Source of the DNA: Lysinibacillus_B sp042920265
Lineage (GTDB): Bacteria > Bacillota > Bacilli > Bacillales_A > Planococcaceae
Assembly (NCBI RefSeq): GCF_042920265.1
Contig: NZ_JBDQZI010000005.1
Coordinates: 124,001 to 188,000 of the forward strand
Direction: 5' to 3'
DNA length: 64,000 bases
The notes below the pieces were generated by a model. It had not been told where the DNA came from and did no database searches. It saw only the letters and a program-made list of their open reading frames with translations. Numbering within the stretch: the first letter of the stretch is position 1; each line of letters starts with the position of its first letter. Made by a program: the position numbers and the translations under genes. Positions 18,083 through 25,425 of the stretch are shown here, piece after piece.

Positions 18083-18625
18083 ATGATTTACGGGTATAAG
18101 CGTCCTATTCAAGGGGATGAACAAATGACAAACCAATTGACAACCGTGGAAGTGGATCAACTATACATAGAACGACATCCTTATGCTAAAAAGCGAACAC
18201 AGTTGGAAGATTTGTTGATGAACCTTCAAGCGGGAGATGAAGTGTATGTGGAAAATATCGTTGTACTGGCGGACTCCTTGACGCAATTCGAAGATTTACT
18301 GAAAGTCGTTGAACGTGATGAAGTAGCGATTCATTTTCTACATGACAACATTTCAAGTACATCGATGTTACAGATGTCTCTTATAGAAGCAACGACTTTT
18401 TTTGCTAAGCTTCAAACAGCTTGTATGAGCCATCGTACAACATTTGGGATGCAAGAAGCGAAAAAACAAGGAAAAGTAATCGGTCGACCGAAAAAATCAG
18501 ATGATAATTTAAAAAGAGCCTTTCACATGTATCAAAGTAAAAAGTACACCTTGCAAGCGATTAAAGAGGAAACAGGGATTAGTAAGTCGACATTATACCG
18601 CTATATCGATCAGCTAGGGGAATAG
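18083..18625 (+). CDS. Serine recombinase-like protein lacking the catalytic Ser
   Basis: A 180-residue protein with the resolvase/invertase fold order: N-terminal MIYGYKRPIQGDEQMTNQ, a middle AGDEVYVENIVVLADSLTQF, then GMQEAKKQGKVIGRPKKSD and a C-terminal helix-turn-helix, YTLQAIKEETGISKSTLYRY. Active resolvases read YARVS near residue 10, with the nucleophile Ser, and have an Arg pair in the DRLxR loop. Here the Ser position is Ile or Gln and the Arg loop is VVLADSL. It should still bind DNA through GRPKK and the HTH, but is unlikely to cut it. GGAGGGG at 18071-18077 fixes ATG 18083. Confidence 0.8.
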   Translation: MIYGYKRPIQGDEQMTNQLTTVEVDQLYIERHPYAKKRTQLEDLLMNLQAGDEVYVENIVVLADSLTQFEDLLKVVERDEVAIHFLHDNISSTSMLQMSLIEATTFFAKLQTACMSHRTTFGMQEAKKQGKVIGRPKKSDDNLKRAFHMYQSKKYTLQAIKEETGISKSTLYRYIDQLGE

Positions 18626-18630
18626 TATAT

Positions 18631-18702
18631 AAATTTACAAAACCTTTACAAAGGCGATGAACACTTCTATTAAAACATTTGATATTACAACTTTGTAAAT
18701 TT
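18631..18702. promoter_or_regulatory. Inverted AAATTTACAAA repeats downstream of the recombinase-like gene
   Basis: AAATTTACAAA at 18631-18641 and its exact complement TTTGTAAATTT at 18692-18702 flank a further CCTTTACAAAGG. This could be a protein-binding site or a weak hairpin. Confidence 0.4.
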
Positions 18703-18774
18703 CCGCTTTGAGCACTCATTCTACCCTTTACACTGCATCAATAACTTGATATGTTGTAGCAAATAAATAGTTTT

Positions 18775-18817
18775 AAGCATGGAGGAGTCAGTCACATTGG
18801 CACCCCCATGCTTTTTT
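18775..18817 (+). terminator. Terminator or attenuator just before the chromate transporter
   Basis: AAGCATGG pairs with CCATGCTT and is followed by a T tract. It ends about 18 bases before the chrA start, so it either ends an unseen upstream transcript or attenuates chrA. Confidence 0.7.
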
Positions 18818-18834
18818 ATTGAAAGGAGTTATTT

Positions 18835-19986
18835 ATGCTTAGGTTGTGGGAAATTTTTATCGTGTCGTTCCGTCTAGGATGTACATCTTTTGGGGGTCCG
18901 ACCGCGCATTTAGGTTATTTTCAACAAACATATGTTAAGCAAAAGAAATGGTTAACAGACGAGGAATACGCGGATCTTGTGGCACTGAGTCAATTTTTAC
19001 CTGGTCCTGCTTCAAGTCAGGTTGGAATGGGCATCGGTTTAATACGGGGCGGGATAGTAGGGAGCATCGTGTCATTTATCGGCTTTACGATGCCATCTGT
19101 ATTGTTACTTATGCTATTTGCGGCATTTTATTTGCAGGCTGATTTTAATATGAACTGGATTCATGGCTTGAAGCTTGTCGCTGTGGCGATTGTAGCCCAT
19201 GCCATTATCGATATGGCGAAGAAACTACTACCAACTTGGCAGCATATTACATTAGCTGTTGCGGCTTGTGGAGTGCTATTATTTTTCGCTACGGCTTGGA
19301 CACAAGTAATCATCATTTTAGTCGCTGGTGTTATCGGCTACCTGTTATTTAAAGGGGCTCCGAAAAAAGTCACTGCGACGCAATTATTATCTAAAACAAC
19401 AGGTGCCATTTTACTCGTACTATTTTTTGTATTACTCATCGTGCTTCCTTTTTTAAATAGCATACTAAATATAGAAGCACTCGTATGGTTCGAGAAGTTT
19501 TATACGGCTGGGGCGCTCGTATTTGGTGGAGGTCATGTTGTACTCCCGTTATTAGAAGCGCAGTTTGTTCATAGTGGACTTATGTCGTTAGAATCCTTTT
19601 TAACAGGCTATGGGGCAACACAAGCGGTGCCAGGTCCACTATTTACATTTGCAGCGTATATTGGCATGGTATTAGGCGGAGTAGGTGGTGCTTTCTGGGC
19701 AATATTTGCGATCTTTTTACCCGCATTTTTACTTATACTCGGTGCTTATCCATTTTGGGTATCGTTAAGTCAGCATCCAAAGCTGCGCGGTGCCATCGCT
19801 GGGATGAATGCCGCGGTAGTAGGTATTTTAACAGCTGCCTTCTTTACACCGATTGTATCAGGAACAATTAGCAATGTATGGGATGCTGTCTTTGCGATCA
19901 TTTTGTTCATATTACTAATGAAATGGCAAGTAAAGCCATATATTATTGTAATCATCGGAATTGTCATCGGAATTGTATTTTATTAA
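18835..19986 (+). CDS. chrA: Chromate transporter, fused two-domain ChrA
   Basis: A 383-residue membrane protein with two CHR domains. The first carries RLGCTSFGGPTAHLGYFQQT and LSQFLPGPASSQVGMGIG. The second carries GALVFGGGHVVLPLLEAQFV and ATQAVPGPLFTFAAYIGMVL. These FGGP/PGP pairs define the chromate ion transporter (CHR) family, which exports chromate and lowers uptake in exchange for sulfate. Length matches long-chain ChrA proteins. GAAAGGAGTT sets the ATG. A terminator-like hairpin lies directly upstream, which may regulate it. Resistance itself is a family inference. Confidence 0.9.
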   Translation: MLRLWEIFIVSFRLGCTSFGGPTAHLGYFQQTYVKQKKWLTDEEYADLVALSQFLPGPASSQVGMGIGLIRGGIVGSIVSFIGFTMPSVLLLMLFAAFYLQADFNMNWIHGLKLVAVAIVAHAIIDMAKKLLPTWQHITLAVAACGVLLFFATAWTQVIIILVAGVIGYLLFKGAPKKVTATQLLSKTTGAILLVLFFVLLIVLPFLNSILNIEALVWFEKFYTAGALVFGGGHVVLPLLEAQFVHSGLMSLESFLTGYGATQAVPGPLFTFAAYIGMVLGGVGGAFWAIFAIFLPAFLLILGAYPFWVSLSQHPKLRGAIAGMNAAVVGILTAAFFTPIVSGTISNVWDAVFAIILFILLMKWQVKPYIIVIIGIVIGIVFY

Positions 19987-20002
19987 AAGTATGTAAAGCT
20001 AT

Positions 20003-20036
20003 CCATTCATGCTATTTTAGTATGAGTGGTTTTTTA
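20003..20036 (+). terminator. Terminator of chrA
   Basis: CCATTCAT pairs with ATGAGTGG (one wobble) and is followed by seven Ts. Confidence 0.75.
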
Positions 20037-20107
20037 ATCGGTAGTGTAGAGTAAACTTTGGGAACTCATAAAGTCATCATGACGTATATAATAGTATAGA
20101 AGGCAAT

Positions 20108-20147
20108 AAATGGGGGACTGTCGAAAACTTTCGGCATCTCCCATTTT
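20108..20147 (+). promoter_or_regulatory. 5' hairpin in the leader of the acyl-lipid operon
   Basis: AAATGGGGGACTGTC pairs with GGCATCTCCCATTT, with small bulges. It sits between a TATAATAG-like -10 near 20083 and the PlsY-paralogue start. It could be an attenuator or a terminator from upstream. Confidence 0.5.
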
Positions 20148-20176
20148 GTCTAGGAAAATGATTTCGGGTAGGTGAC

Positions 20177-20728
20177 ATGTTGCTTATTTATTATTTAGTT
20201 ATTAGTTATTTAATCGGTACATTTATGACCGCTTATTTCGTTGGTAAATGGAAAGGAATTAACCTACAACAAGCAAATACAGGCAATTTAGGTGCTCGTA
20301 ATGCAGGGCGCACATTAGGAAAAACAGCCTTCTTGCTCACTGTTATTGGCGATGGATTAAAAGGGGTTCTCGTTGTATGTTTAGGACGCTATCTCGGTTT
20401 TGAAGATGTATGGATTACAGCGGGGATGTTGTTTGTTGTACTCGGTCATCTATACCCGTTTTGGTTAAAGTTTAAAGGGGGAAAGGGAATTGCGACGGGT
20501 ATTGGTGCTTTACTTACCTTTTCACCGATTCTCCTGTTAGCGCTAATCGCTGGTTTTGTTGTTTCATTACCGTTTACAAAAAGTTTAACGATTAGCATGG
20601 TAATTGGTTTTATGACATATAGCATCTATATAGTAGCAACGGGAAAATTTGACCTTTTTATACTCGTTGCGATATTGGCATTACTGACATTTGAGCACCG
20701 TCACAACCTAATAGAAAGAGTGAAATAA
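20177..20728 (+). CDS. PlsY-type acyl-phosphate glycerol-3-phosphate acyltransferase paralogue
   Basis: A 183-residue protein with five membrane spans and the PlsY motifs: GNLGARNAGRTLG (relatives usually GNxGATN), GDGLKGVLVV and LGHLYPFWLKFKGGKGIATG. Family members move the acyl group from acyl phosphate to the sn-1 position of glycerol 3-phosphate. A second, canonical PlsY lies at 34447-35049, so this is a paralogue. GNLGA with Arg instead of Thr may mean another acceptor. The GGTAGGTG site is very close to ATG 20177; TTG 20180 is an alternative. It is the first of three tightly packed genes, with only one base to the next. Confidence 0.85.
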   Translation: MLLIYYLVISYLIGTFMTAYFVGKWKGINLQQANTGNLGARNAGRTLGKTAFLLTVIGDGLKGVLVVCLGRYLGFEDVWITAGMLFVVLGHLYPFWLKFKGGKGIATGIGALLTFSPILLLALIAGFVVSLPFTKSLTISMVIGFMTYSIYIVATGKFDLFILVAILALLTFEHRHNLIERVK

Positions 20729-20729
20729 T

Positions 20730-22259
20730 ATGTACTGGACAAAAATCGCGACAACAGAAAAAGAATTTGAGCAAATCGCTAGGTTGAATTACGAAACGTT
20801 CGTTGAGGAAATTCCGCAGCACAAGGAAAATGATACACACCGCCTTGTCGATCGCTTTCATCATGAAAATACATACATCATTGTTTACAAAGAAGCAGAG
20901 CTTGTAGGAATGGTTGCCTTTCGTGCTATCCGCCCATTTTCGCTCGATGAAAAAATAGGGCCTGTAGAGCACCATTTACCAAAAGAACTTTGTCGTCATC
21001 TATGTGAGTTACGGTTACTGGCTGTCAAAAAAGAGCATCGCAACGGTCGCGTCATGCTCAAGTTGTTTAAAGCACTGTATGCCTACTTTTACGAGCAAGA
21101 TTTTTCTGCTTGTGTGATTTCAGGCACTACACGGGAAGAAAAAATGTATAAGCAAATTGGCTTTACACAATTTGCACCCACTGTTGGACCAAAAGAAGCA
21201 CAGTACTTGCCAATGGTACTGACAAAGGAGGCGATTCATACATTCCGCCACCGTATGTTAAAAGAGTTGAAAACATTTTACCCTGGTCCTGTGAAACAAA
21301 CGACGGCTATTTCCCACACGGAACTATCACATCGTAGTATGGATGCGACAATGTTATATCAAAATGTCCAACGACAGCTATTAGCGCTTGCCGATAGCCG
21401 GTTTGTAGCAACAATTGTTGGTTCAGGAACCGCAGCAAACGAGGTGATGCTAGGCGCTGTAAAAGCAACTTGTCCGAATGAGCCAGGACTTGTGCTGAGC
21501 AACGGGGAATTTGGTGAAAGATTAATGCAACAGGCGAGGAACTGGCAGCTGTCCTTTACGGAGAAATGCTACAAGTGGGGAGAGGCATTTAATCTTGAAG
21601 AACTTGAGCACATTATAAAAGAACATGATATAAAATGGCTTGCCTTTGTACACGGCGAAACATCTACTGGCACATTAAATCCTTTCAATGAGCTCACTTT
21701 ACTTTGCCAAAAATACGATGTAAAGCTTTGTGTGGATTGCATCAGCTCCTTTGGTACACATCCGTTCTCATTACAGGATGTCTTTTGTGCAACAGCTGTG
21801 AGTGGGAAGGCAATTGGTGCACTGAGCGGTCTTGCCTTTGTCTTTTATAATGAAGCGCCTATTGCTAGCGATCATATCCCTTGCTATGTCAACCTTTCTA
21901 CGTACCATGAAAAAATGCCGTTTACAGTTCCAGCATACTTATTAGTAAATACATTTGCAGCACTTGAACAATATCCAGCCCGTTTTGAAGCATTACAAAA
22001 TCGTCTTGAATCAGTGCTTACTTCTCCGATTTATAAGCACTCCGGCTTGCAAACATGGCACTATCCAATTATCGTTACATTTGTAGAGATGGAAGATTTT
22101 TATACGTGTACACAGTTAAATGATTTTGCTTTGCACGGTGCGAGTCGTTACTTAAAACAGCGAGGGCTTGTCCAATTAAGTATTATTCAGCCAACATTTG
22201 AAAAAGATTTTGCGGCACTAGTACAATTATTTTCGCACTATAAGAAACTAATAGGATAG
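20730..22259 (+). CDS. GNAT acyltransferase fused to class V aminotransferase
   Basis: A 509-residue two-domain protein. Residues 1-165 are a GNAT fold resembling N-acyl amino acid / acyl-homoserine-lactone synthases: ARLNYETFVEEIPQH, a DR-H pair, CELRLLAVKKEHRNG and MYKQIGFTQF. Residues about 175-509 are a PLP-dependent class V aminotransferase like PhnW: YPGPVKQTT, GSGTAANEVMLGAV, HGETSTGTLNP, KLCVDCISSFG and the PLP lysine in VSGKAIGALSG (Lys360). The GNAT part could acylate an amine made or used by the transaminase part, which is inference. It lies 1 base after the PlsY paralogue and 12 bases before the patatin gene. Confidence 0.85.
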   Translation: MYWTKIATTEKEFEQIARLNYETFVEEIPQHKENDTHRLVDRFHHENTYIIVYKEAELVGMVAFRAIRPFSLDEKIGPVEHHLPKELCRHLCELRLLAVKKEHRNGRVMLKLFKALYAYFYEQDFSACVISGTTREEKMYKQIGFTQFAPTVGPKEAQYLPMVLTKEAIHTFRHRMLKELKTFYPGPVKQTTAISHTELSHRSMDATMLYQNVQRQLLALADSRFVATIVGSGTAANEVMLGAVKATCPNEPGLVLSNGEFGERLMQQARNWQLSFTEKCYKWGEAFNLEELEHIIKEHDIKWLAFVHGETSTGTLNPFNELTLLCQKYDVKLCVDCISSFGTHPFSLQDVFCATAVSGKAIGALSGLAFVFYNEAPIASDHIPCYVNLSTYHEKMPFTVPAYLLVNTFAALEQYPARFEALQNRLESVLTSPIYKHSGLQTWHYPIIVTFVEMEDFYTCTQLNDFALHGASRYLKQRGLVQLSIIQPTFEKDFAALVQLFSHYKKLIG

Positions 22260-22271
22260 AAGGTGACTTTT

Positions 22272-23126
22272 GTGTCTCAAGTACAAGATGCAAGCCTTAT
22301 TTTAGAGGGCGGGACATTTCGAACATTATTTACAGCAGGTGTACTCGATGCGTTTATCGATGAAAAAATGAAATTGCCATACATCGTTGCCATTTCAGCA
22401 GGTGCGATTAACGCCTGTTCCTACGTAGCGGAGCAAAAGGAGCGTACATTACGCGTTCTTTCTACGTATAGACATGATAAGCGCTATATGGGCATTGGTA
22501 ATTTCCTGAAAGAGCGTAGTTATTTTGGGCTCGATTTTGCGTATAATGTGTTACCTAATCAGCTCGATCTATTTGATTGGGAGACGTATCGTACTTTTGA
22601 TGGTCAGCTTGAGTTTGGGGTCACAAATGCTTACACAGGAGAAGTGGAGTACATGGACGCACTGACAATGGATACACAGTGTACGATGTTACGGGCAACA
22701 TGTGCACTTCCGATTTTATTTCCAGAGATCAAATTGAATGATGTGCCGTATTATGATGGCGGTTTAGCTGACCCGATTCCTGTGAAGCGAGCAGAGGAGC
22801 ATGGTTTCAATAAGCATATTTTCGTGCTTACGCGACCTAAAGGCTACCGGAAAGAAATGGATCGTAAAAGTAAATGGGTGATGAAATTATTTGCTCGGAA
22901 GTATCCAGCGCTAGCTCAAGCAATGGCACATCGGGCAGAACGGTATAATGCGACTTTAGAATATGTGGAGTCACTCGAAGCAACGGGACAAGCATTTATA
23001 TTTCGACCTGATTATGCGCTAAATAGTTTTGAAAAAGATATTACTATCATGCGTAAAACGTATCAAATGGGTTACGAACAAACAATGAAGCGTTATGAAG
23101 AGTTAACCAAATTTATGCAAAAATAA
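22272..23126 (+). CDS. Patatin-like phospholipase, YjjU type
   Basis: A 284-residue soluble patatin-like protein. The anion-hole loop is LEGGTFRTLFTAGVL, the nucleophile elbow is VAISAGAIN with Ser42, and the partner Asp is in YYDGGLADPIPV. Relatives usually have GGGxRG and GxSxG; here the first Gly of the elbow is Ala and the loop reads GGTFRT, so activity or substrate may differ. It likely removes acyl chains from a lipid. GTG 22272 is chosen because AAGGTG at 22260-22265 is well spaced; GTG 22263 would overlap that site. It is the last gene of the operon. Confidence 0.85.
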   Translation: MSQVQDASLILEGGTFRTLFTAGVLDAFIDEKMKLPYIVAISAGAINACSYVAEQKERTLRVLSTYRHDKRYMGIGNFLKERSYFGLDFAYNVLPNQLDLFDWETYRTFDGQLEFGVTNAYTGEVEYMDALTMDTQCTMLRATCALPILFPEIKLNDVPYYDGGLADPIPVKRAEEHGFNKHIFVLTRPKGYRKEMDRKSKWVMKLFARKYPALAQAMAHRAERYNATLEYVESLEATGQAFIFRPDYALNSFEKDITIMRKTYQMGYEQTMKRYEELTKFMQK

Positions 23127-23138
23127 CCTAACATTTTG

Positions 23139-23171
23139 ATGTCCGTTTCGTTACAAACGGGCATTTTTGTT
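23139..23171 (+). terminator. Terminator of the acyl-lipid operon
   Basis: ATGTCCGTTT pairs with AAACGGGCAT (one wobble) and is followed by TTTTTG, 13 bases after the stop codon. Confidence 0.8.
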
Positions 23172-23211
23172 TGTTTTCAGTAATATTTCTGTAACGGAAA
23201 CAGCTTTGATT

Positions 23212-23228
23212 TGTAACAAGCATGAAAT
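23212..23228 (+). promoter_or_regulatory. WalR-like binding site
   Basis: TGTAAC-AAGCA-TGAAAT fits the WalR direct-repeat consensus (TGTWAH-N5-TGTWAH) with one mismatch. It lies 58 bases before a LysM-3D cell-wall gene, and such genes (yocH) belong to the WalR regulon in B. subtilis. Confidence 0.5.
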
Positions 23229-23285
23229 CTAAAATGGTTAAGATTATATTGTATGGAAAAACTTTAATCATAGTGGAGGTAATTC

Positions 23286-23843
23286 ATGCGCAAACAAAGT
23301 ATCTTGTCTTTACTAGGGGTCTTACTTTTAAGTATGACATTGTTTGTAACATCGGCTGATGCGGCAACACACAAAGTACAAAAGGGCGATACGTTATACG
23401 GTTTAGCAAAAAAATACGACACAACAGTAAACACACTAAAATCTTTAAATAATTTATCGAGCGATATAATCAGAGTAGATGAAGTACTAACGATTTCTGA
23501 AGAATCGAAATCAAATACAACAGCTAAAACAGATGTACAGGATGAAAAAGAAGTGAAAACATTGGAGGTAACAGCAACAGCATTTACGGCCAGTTGTCGT
23601 GGCTGTTCAGGCGTTACTAGTACAGGTATTAATTTGAAGAAAAATCCCGATGCGAAAGTCATTGCAGTTGATCCAAAGGTCATTCCACTTGGGACAAAAG
23701 TGTGGGTGGAAGGCTACGGTGAAGCGGTTGCAGGGGATACAGGTGGTGCGATTAAAGGCAATAAAATCGATGTCTTTATGCCAACAAAGGATAAAGCGTA
23801 TAGTTGGGGACGGCGCACCGTCACCGTGAAAATTTTAGAATGA
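23286..23843 (+). CDS. Secreted LysM plus 3D-domain cell wall protein (YocH-like)
   Basis: A 185-residue exported protein. A signal peptide (residues 1-26, ending SADA) is followed by one LysM domain (HKVQKGDTLYGLAKKYDTTV) that binds peptidoglycan, a Thr/Lys linker, and a C-terminal 3D domain. The 3D domain has its three Asp positions in AVDPKVIPLGTKVWVEG, AVAGDTGGAI and KIDVFMPT. The fold is related to MltA and Rpf-like lytic transglycosylases. It is the size of B. subtilis YocH. It probably trims or remodels the wall. A WalR-like site upstream agrees with this role. Confidence 0.9.
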   Translation: MRKQSILSLLGVLLLSMTLFVTSADAATHKVQKGDTLYGLAKKYDTTVNTLKSLNNLSSDIIRVDEVLTISEESKSNTTAKTDVQDEKEVKTLEVTATAFTASCRGCSGVTSTGINLKKNPDAKVIAVDPKVIPLGTKVWVEGYGEAVAGDTGGAIKGNKIDVFMPTKDKAYSWGRRTVTVKILE

Positions 23844-23851
23844 TGAAATAG

Positions 23852-23882
23852 GCCATTCTCTTAAGTGGGGATGGCTTTTTTA
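23852..23882 (+). terminator. Terminator of the LysM-3D gene
   Basis: GCCATTCTC pairs with GGGGATGGC (with wobbles), followed by TTTTTT. Confidence 0.75.
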
Positions 23883-23940
23883 GTTGCTATCGTATTTAAA
23901 ATCCGTAACAATAGAAATACTAGAAAGGAGCTGAGTAGAA

Positions 23941-24132
23941 CTGAAAGCGGGTTCTTTGATACATAATATAGTGGGGATTGGCTTAATTGTTGTCAGCCTT
24001 TTACAAGCGGTAAATTATTGGGATGAAAGTTTACCGAAATCTATTTTTTATCTTGTTTTTGCGGGTGTCATCGGCTGGCTCATGTTATTTGTAACGAAAA
24101 AACGGAAAGAAATTGAGCGAGAAAAAGGGTGA
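23941..24132 (+). CDS. Small two-helix membrane protein upstream of the oxidoreductase
   Basis: An open frame of about 63 codons with two hydrophobic segments (NIVGIGLIVVSLLQAV and IFYLVFAGVIGWLMLFV) and a basic tail KKRKEIEREKG. No ATG is present. AAAGGAG at 23924-23930 is spaced about 10 bases from CTG 23941; TTG 23956 is the other candidate. It stops 4 bases before the next ATG, whose ribosome site lies inside it, so coupling is likely. The function is unknown. Confidence 0.6.
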   Translation: MKAGSLIHNIVGIGLIVVSLLQAVNYWDESLPKSIFYLVFAGVIGWLMLFVTKKRKEIEREKG

Positions 24133-24136
24133 GGAC

Positions 24137-25126
24137 ATGGAAAAACTAAAGCTGCCTATTTCGGTATTAGATTTAGTACCTGTACTAGAAGGACAAACGG
24201 CACATGAAGCCTTTATAAGGGCGCGTGATTTGGCACAGCATGTAGATGCGTTAGGTTACAACCGTTATTGGCTAGCGGAGCATCATAACAGCCGCGCTAT
24301 CGCAAGCTCCGCTACAGCGGTAGGGATTGGCTATATTGCAGAAGCAACAAAGCATATCCGTGTCGGCTCAGGTGGTGTAATGCTACCAAACCATGTACCG
24401 CTTATCGTAGCAGAACAGTTTGGTACATTAAATGCGATGTATCCAGGACGTATCGACTTAGGTCTTGGTCGCGCACCTGGAACGGATCCGTTTACCGCTC
24501 GAGCACTTCGTCGGAATATAGCTGGGGAGGATTTTGAAGAAAATTTACTGGAACTACAGCATTATTTAAGTGACGCTAAAGAGACAGATACAATTTGCGC
24601 TTACCCAGGTTTTGGTGACAATATTCCGATGTGGATTTTAGGGTCTAGTCTGTTCAGTGCGGAGCTCGCTGCTCGACGTGGCTTGCCATATGCATTTGCT
24701 TCTCATTTTGCACCAGATTTCTTGACACGGGCCATCAAGCTTTATCGGGAGCAATTTACACCGAGTGAATATTGTGAAAAACCGTATGTACTAGCATGTG
24801 TCAATGCGATTGTAGCGGATACTGATGAAGAAGCACACTACTTAGCGACAACTTTCTATCAATTCTTTTTATCTATTATTCGACGCGACCATCAGCTATT
24901 GAAGCCACCAGTGGAAAATATGGATGCGATTTGGTCACCTTTTGAACGTGACGCAGTGATGCAACAACGACAATACACATATATTGGTAGTAAAGAAACG
25001 GTAGCCAAGCAGTTAAAGTTGTTTATTGAAGAAACAGGCGTAGATGAAATCATGTTTAGCGCCTCTATTTTTGATAATGAAGAGCGGAAACACTCGTTTA
25101 CATGCCTACGAGAAATTTTTGATTGA
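24137..25126 (+). CDS. Luciferase-like flavin-dependent monooxygenase
   Basis: A 329-residue LLM-class oxidoreductase of the MsnO8/YhbW type. It has LPISVLDLVPVLEG at the start, YNRYWLAEHHNSRAIASSAT, IRVGSGGVMLPNHVPLIVAE and PGRIDLGLGRAPGTDPFTAR, the family's flavin and substrate barrel motifs. It would use reduced FMN (or F420 in some relatives) and oxygen; the substrate is unknown. ATG 24137 is chosen because the GGGTGAGG site precedes it, although the frame is open upstream to TTG 24113. It follows a small membrane-protein gene by 4 bases. Confidence 0.9.
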   Translation: MEKLKLPISVLDLVPVLEGQTAHEAFIRARDLAQHVDALGYNRYWLAEHHNSRAIASSATAVGIGYIAEATKHIRVGSGGVMLPNHVPLIVAEQFGTLNAMYPGRIDLGLGRAPGTDPFTARALRRNIAGEDFEENLLELQHYLSDAKETDTICAYPGFGDNIPMWILGSSLFSAELAARRGLPYAFASHFAPDFLTRAIKLYREQFTPSEYCEKPYVLACVNAIVADTDEEAHYLATTFYQFFLSIIRRDHQLLKPPVENMDAIWSPFERDAVMQQRQYTYIGSKETVAKQLKLFIEETGVDEIMFSASIFDNEERKHSFTCLREIFD

Positions 25127-25130
25127 ATTG

Positions 25131-25159
25131 TTGAAATATTCTAATTCGCGTGATACAAT
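25131..25159 (+). promoter_or_regulatory. SigA-type promoter of metA
   Basis: TTGAAA at 25131-25136, a 17-base spacer, and TACAAT at 25154-25159, about 18 bases before the riboswitch. Confidence 0.7.
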
Positions 25160-25176
25160 TTATCTAATTTAATAAT

Positions 25177-25280
25177 CTTATCAAGAGAAGCAGAGGGACA
25201 TGGCCCGATGAAGCTTCAGCAACCTCTAGTCATACTAGAAAGGTGCTACTTCCAGCAAGGACTTTCCTTGAAAGATAAGA
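25177..25280 (+). ncRNA. SAM-I (S-box) riboswitch
   Basis: The S-box core is clear: CTTATCAAGAGAAGCAGAGG, then CCCGATGAAGCTTCAGCAACC, then AAGGTGCTACTTCCAGCAA, and GAAAGATAAG closing the P1 stem. It binds S-adenosylmethionine and, when bound, lets the downstream terminator form. It sits in the leader of metA, as expected for methionine control in Bacillales. Confidence 0.95.
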
Positions 25281-25295
25281 GCGAGCGTCTAATAC

Positions 25296-25331
25296 CCTCT
25301 CATTCTTATTTGCTGGAATGAGAGGTTTTTT
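25296..25331 (+). terminator. Riboswitch-controlled terminator of the metA leader
   Basis: CCTCTCATTC pairs perfectly with GAATGAGAGG and is followed by a T6 run; it lies 16 bases after the S-box aptamer. Confidence 0.9.
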
Positions 25332-25425
25332 GCGTCGATAGGAAAGTTTTAAGAAAGGACATCATCTATACCTATTGTAGTGTAGATATGTTTTTTCTAA
25401 TTTCATAGAAATGGGGGATACGAGT

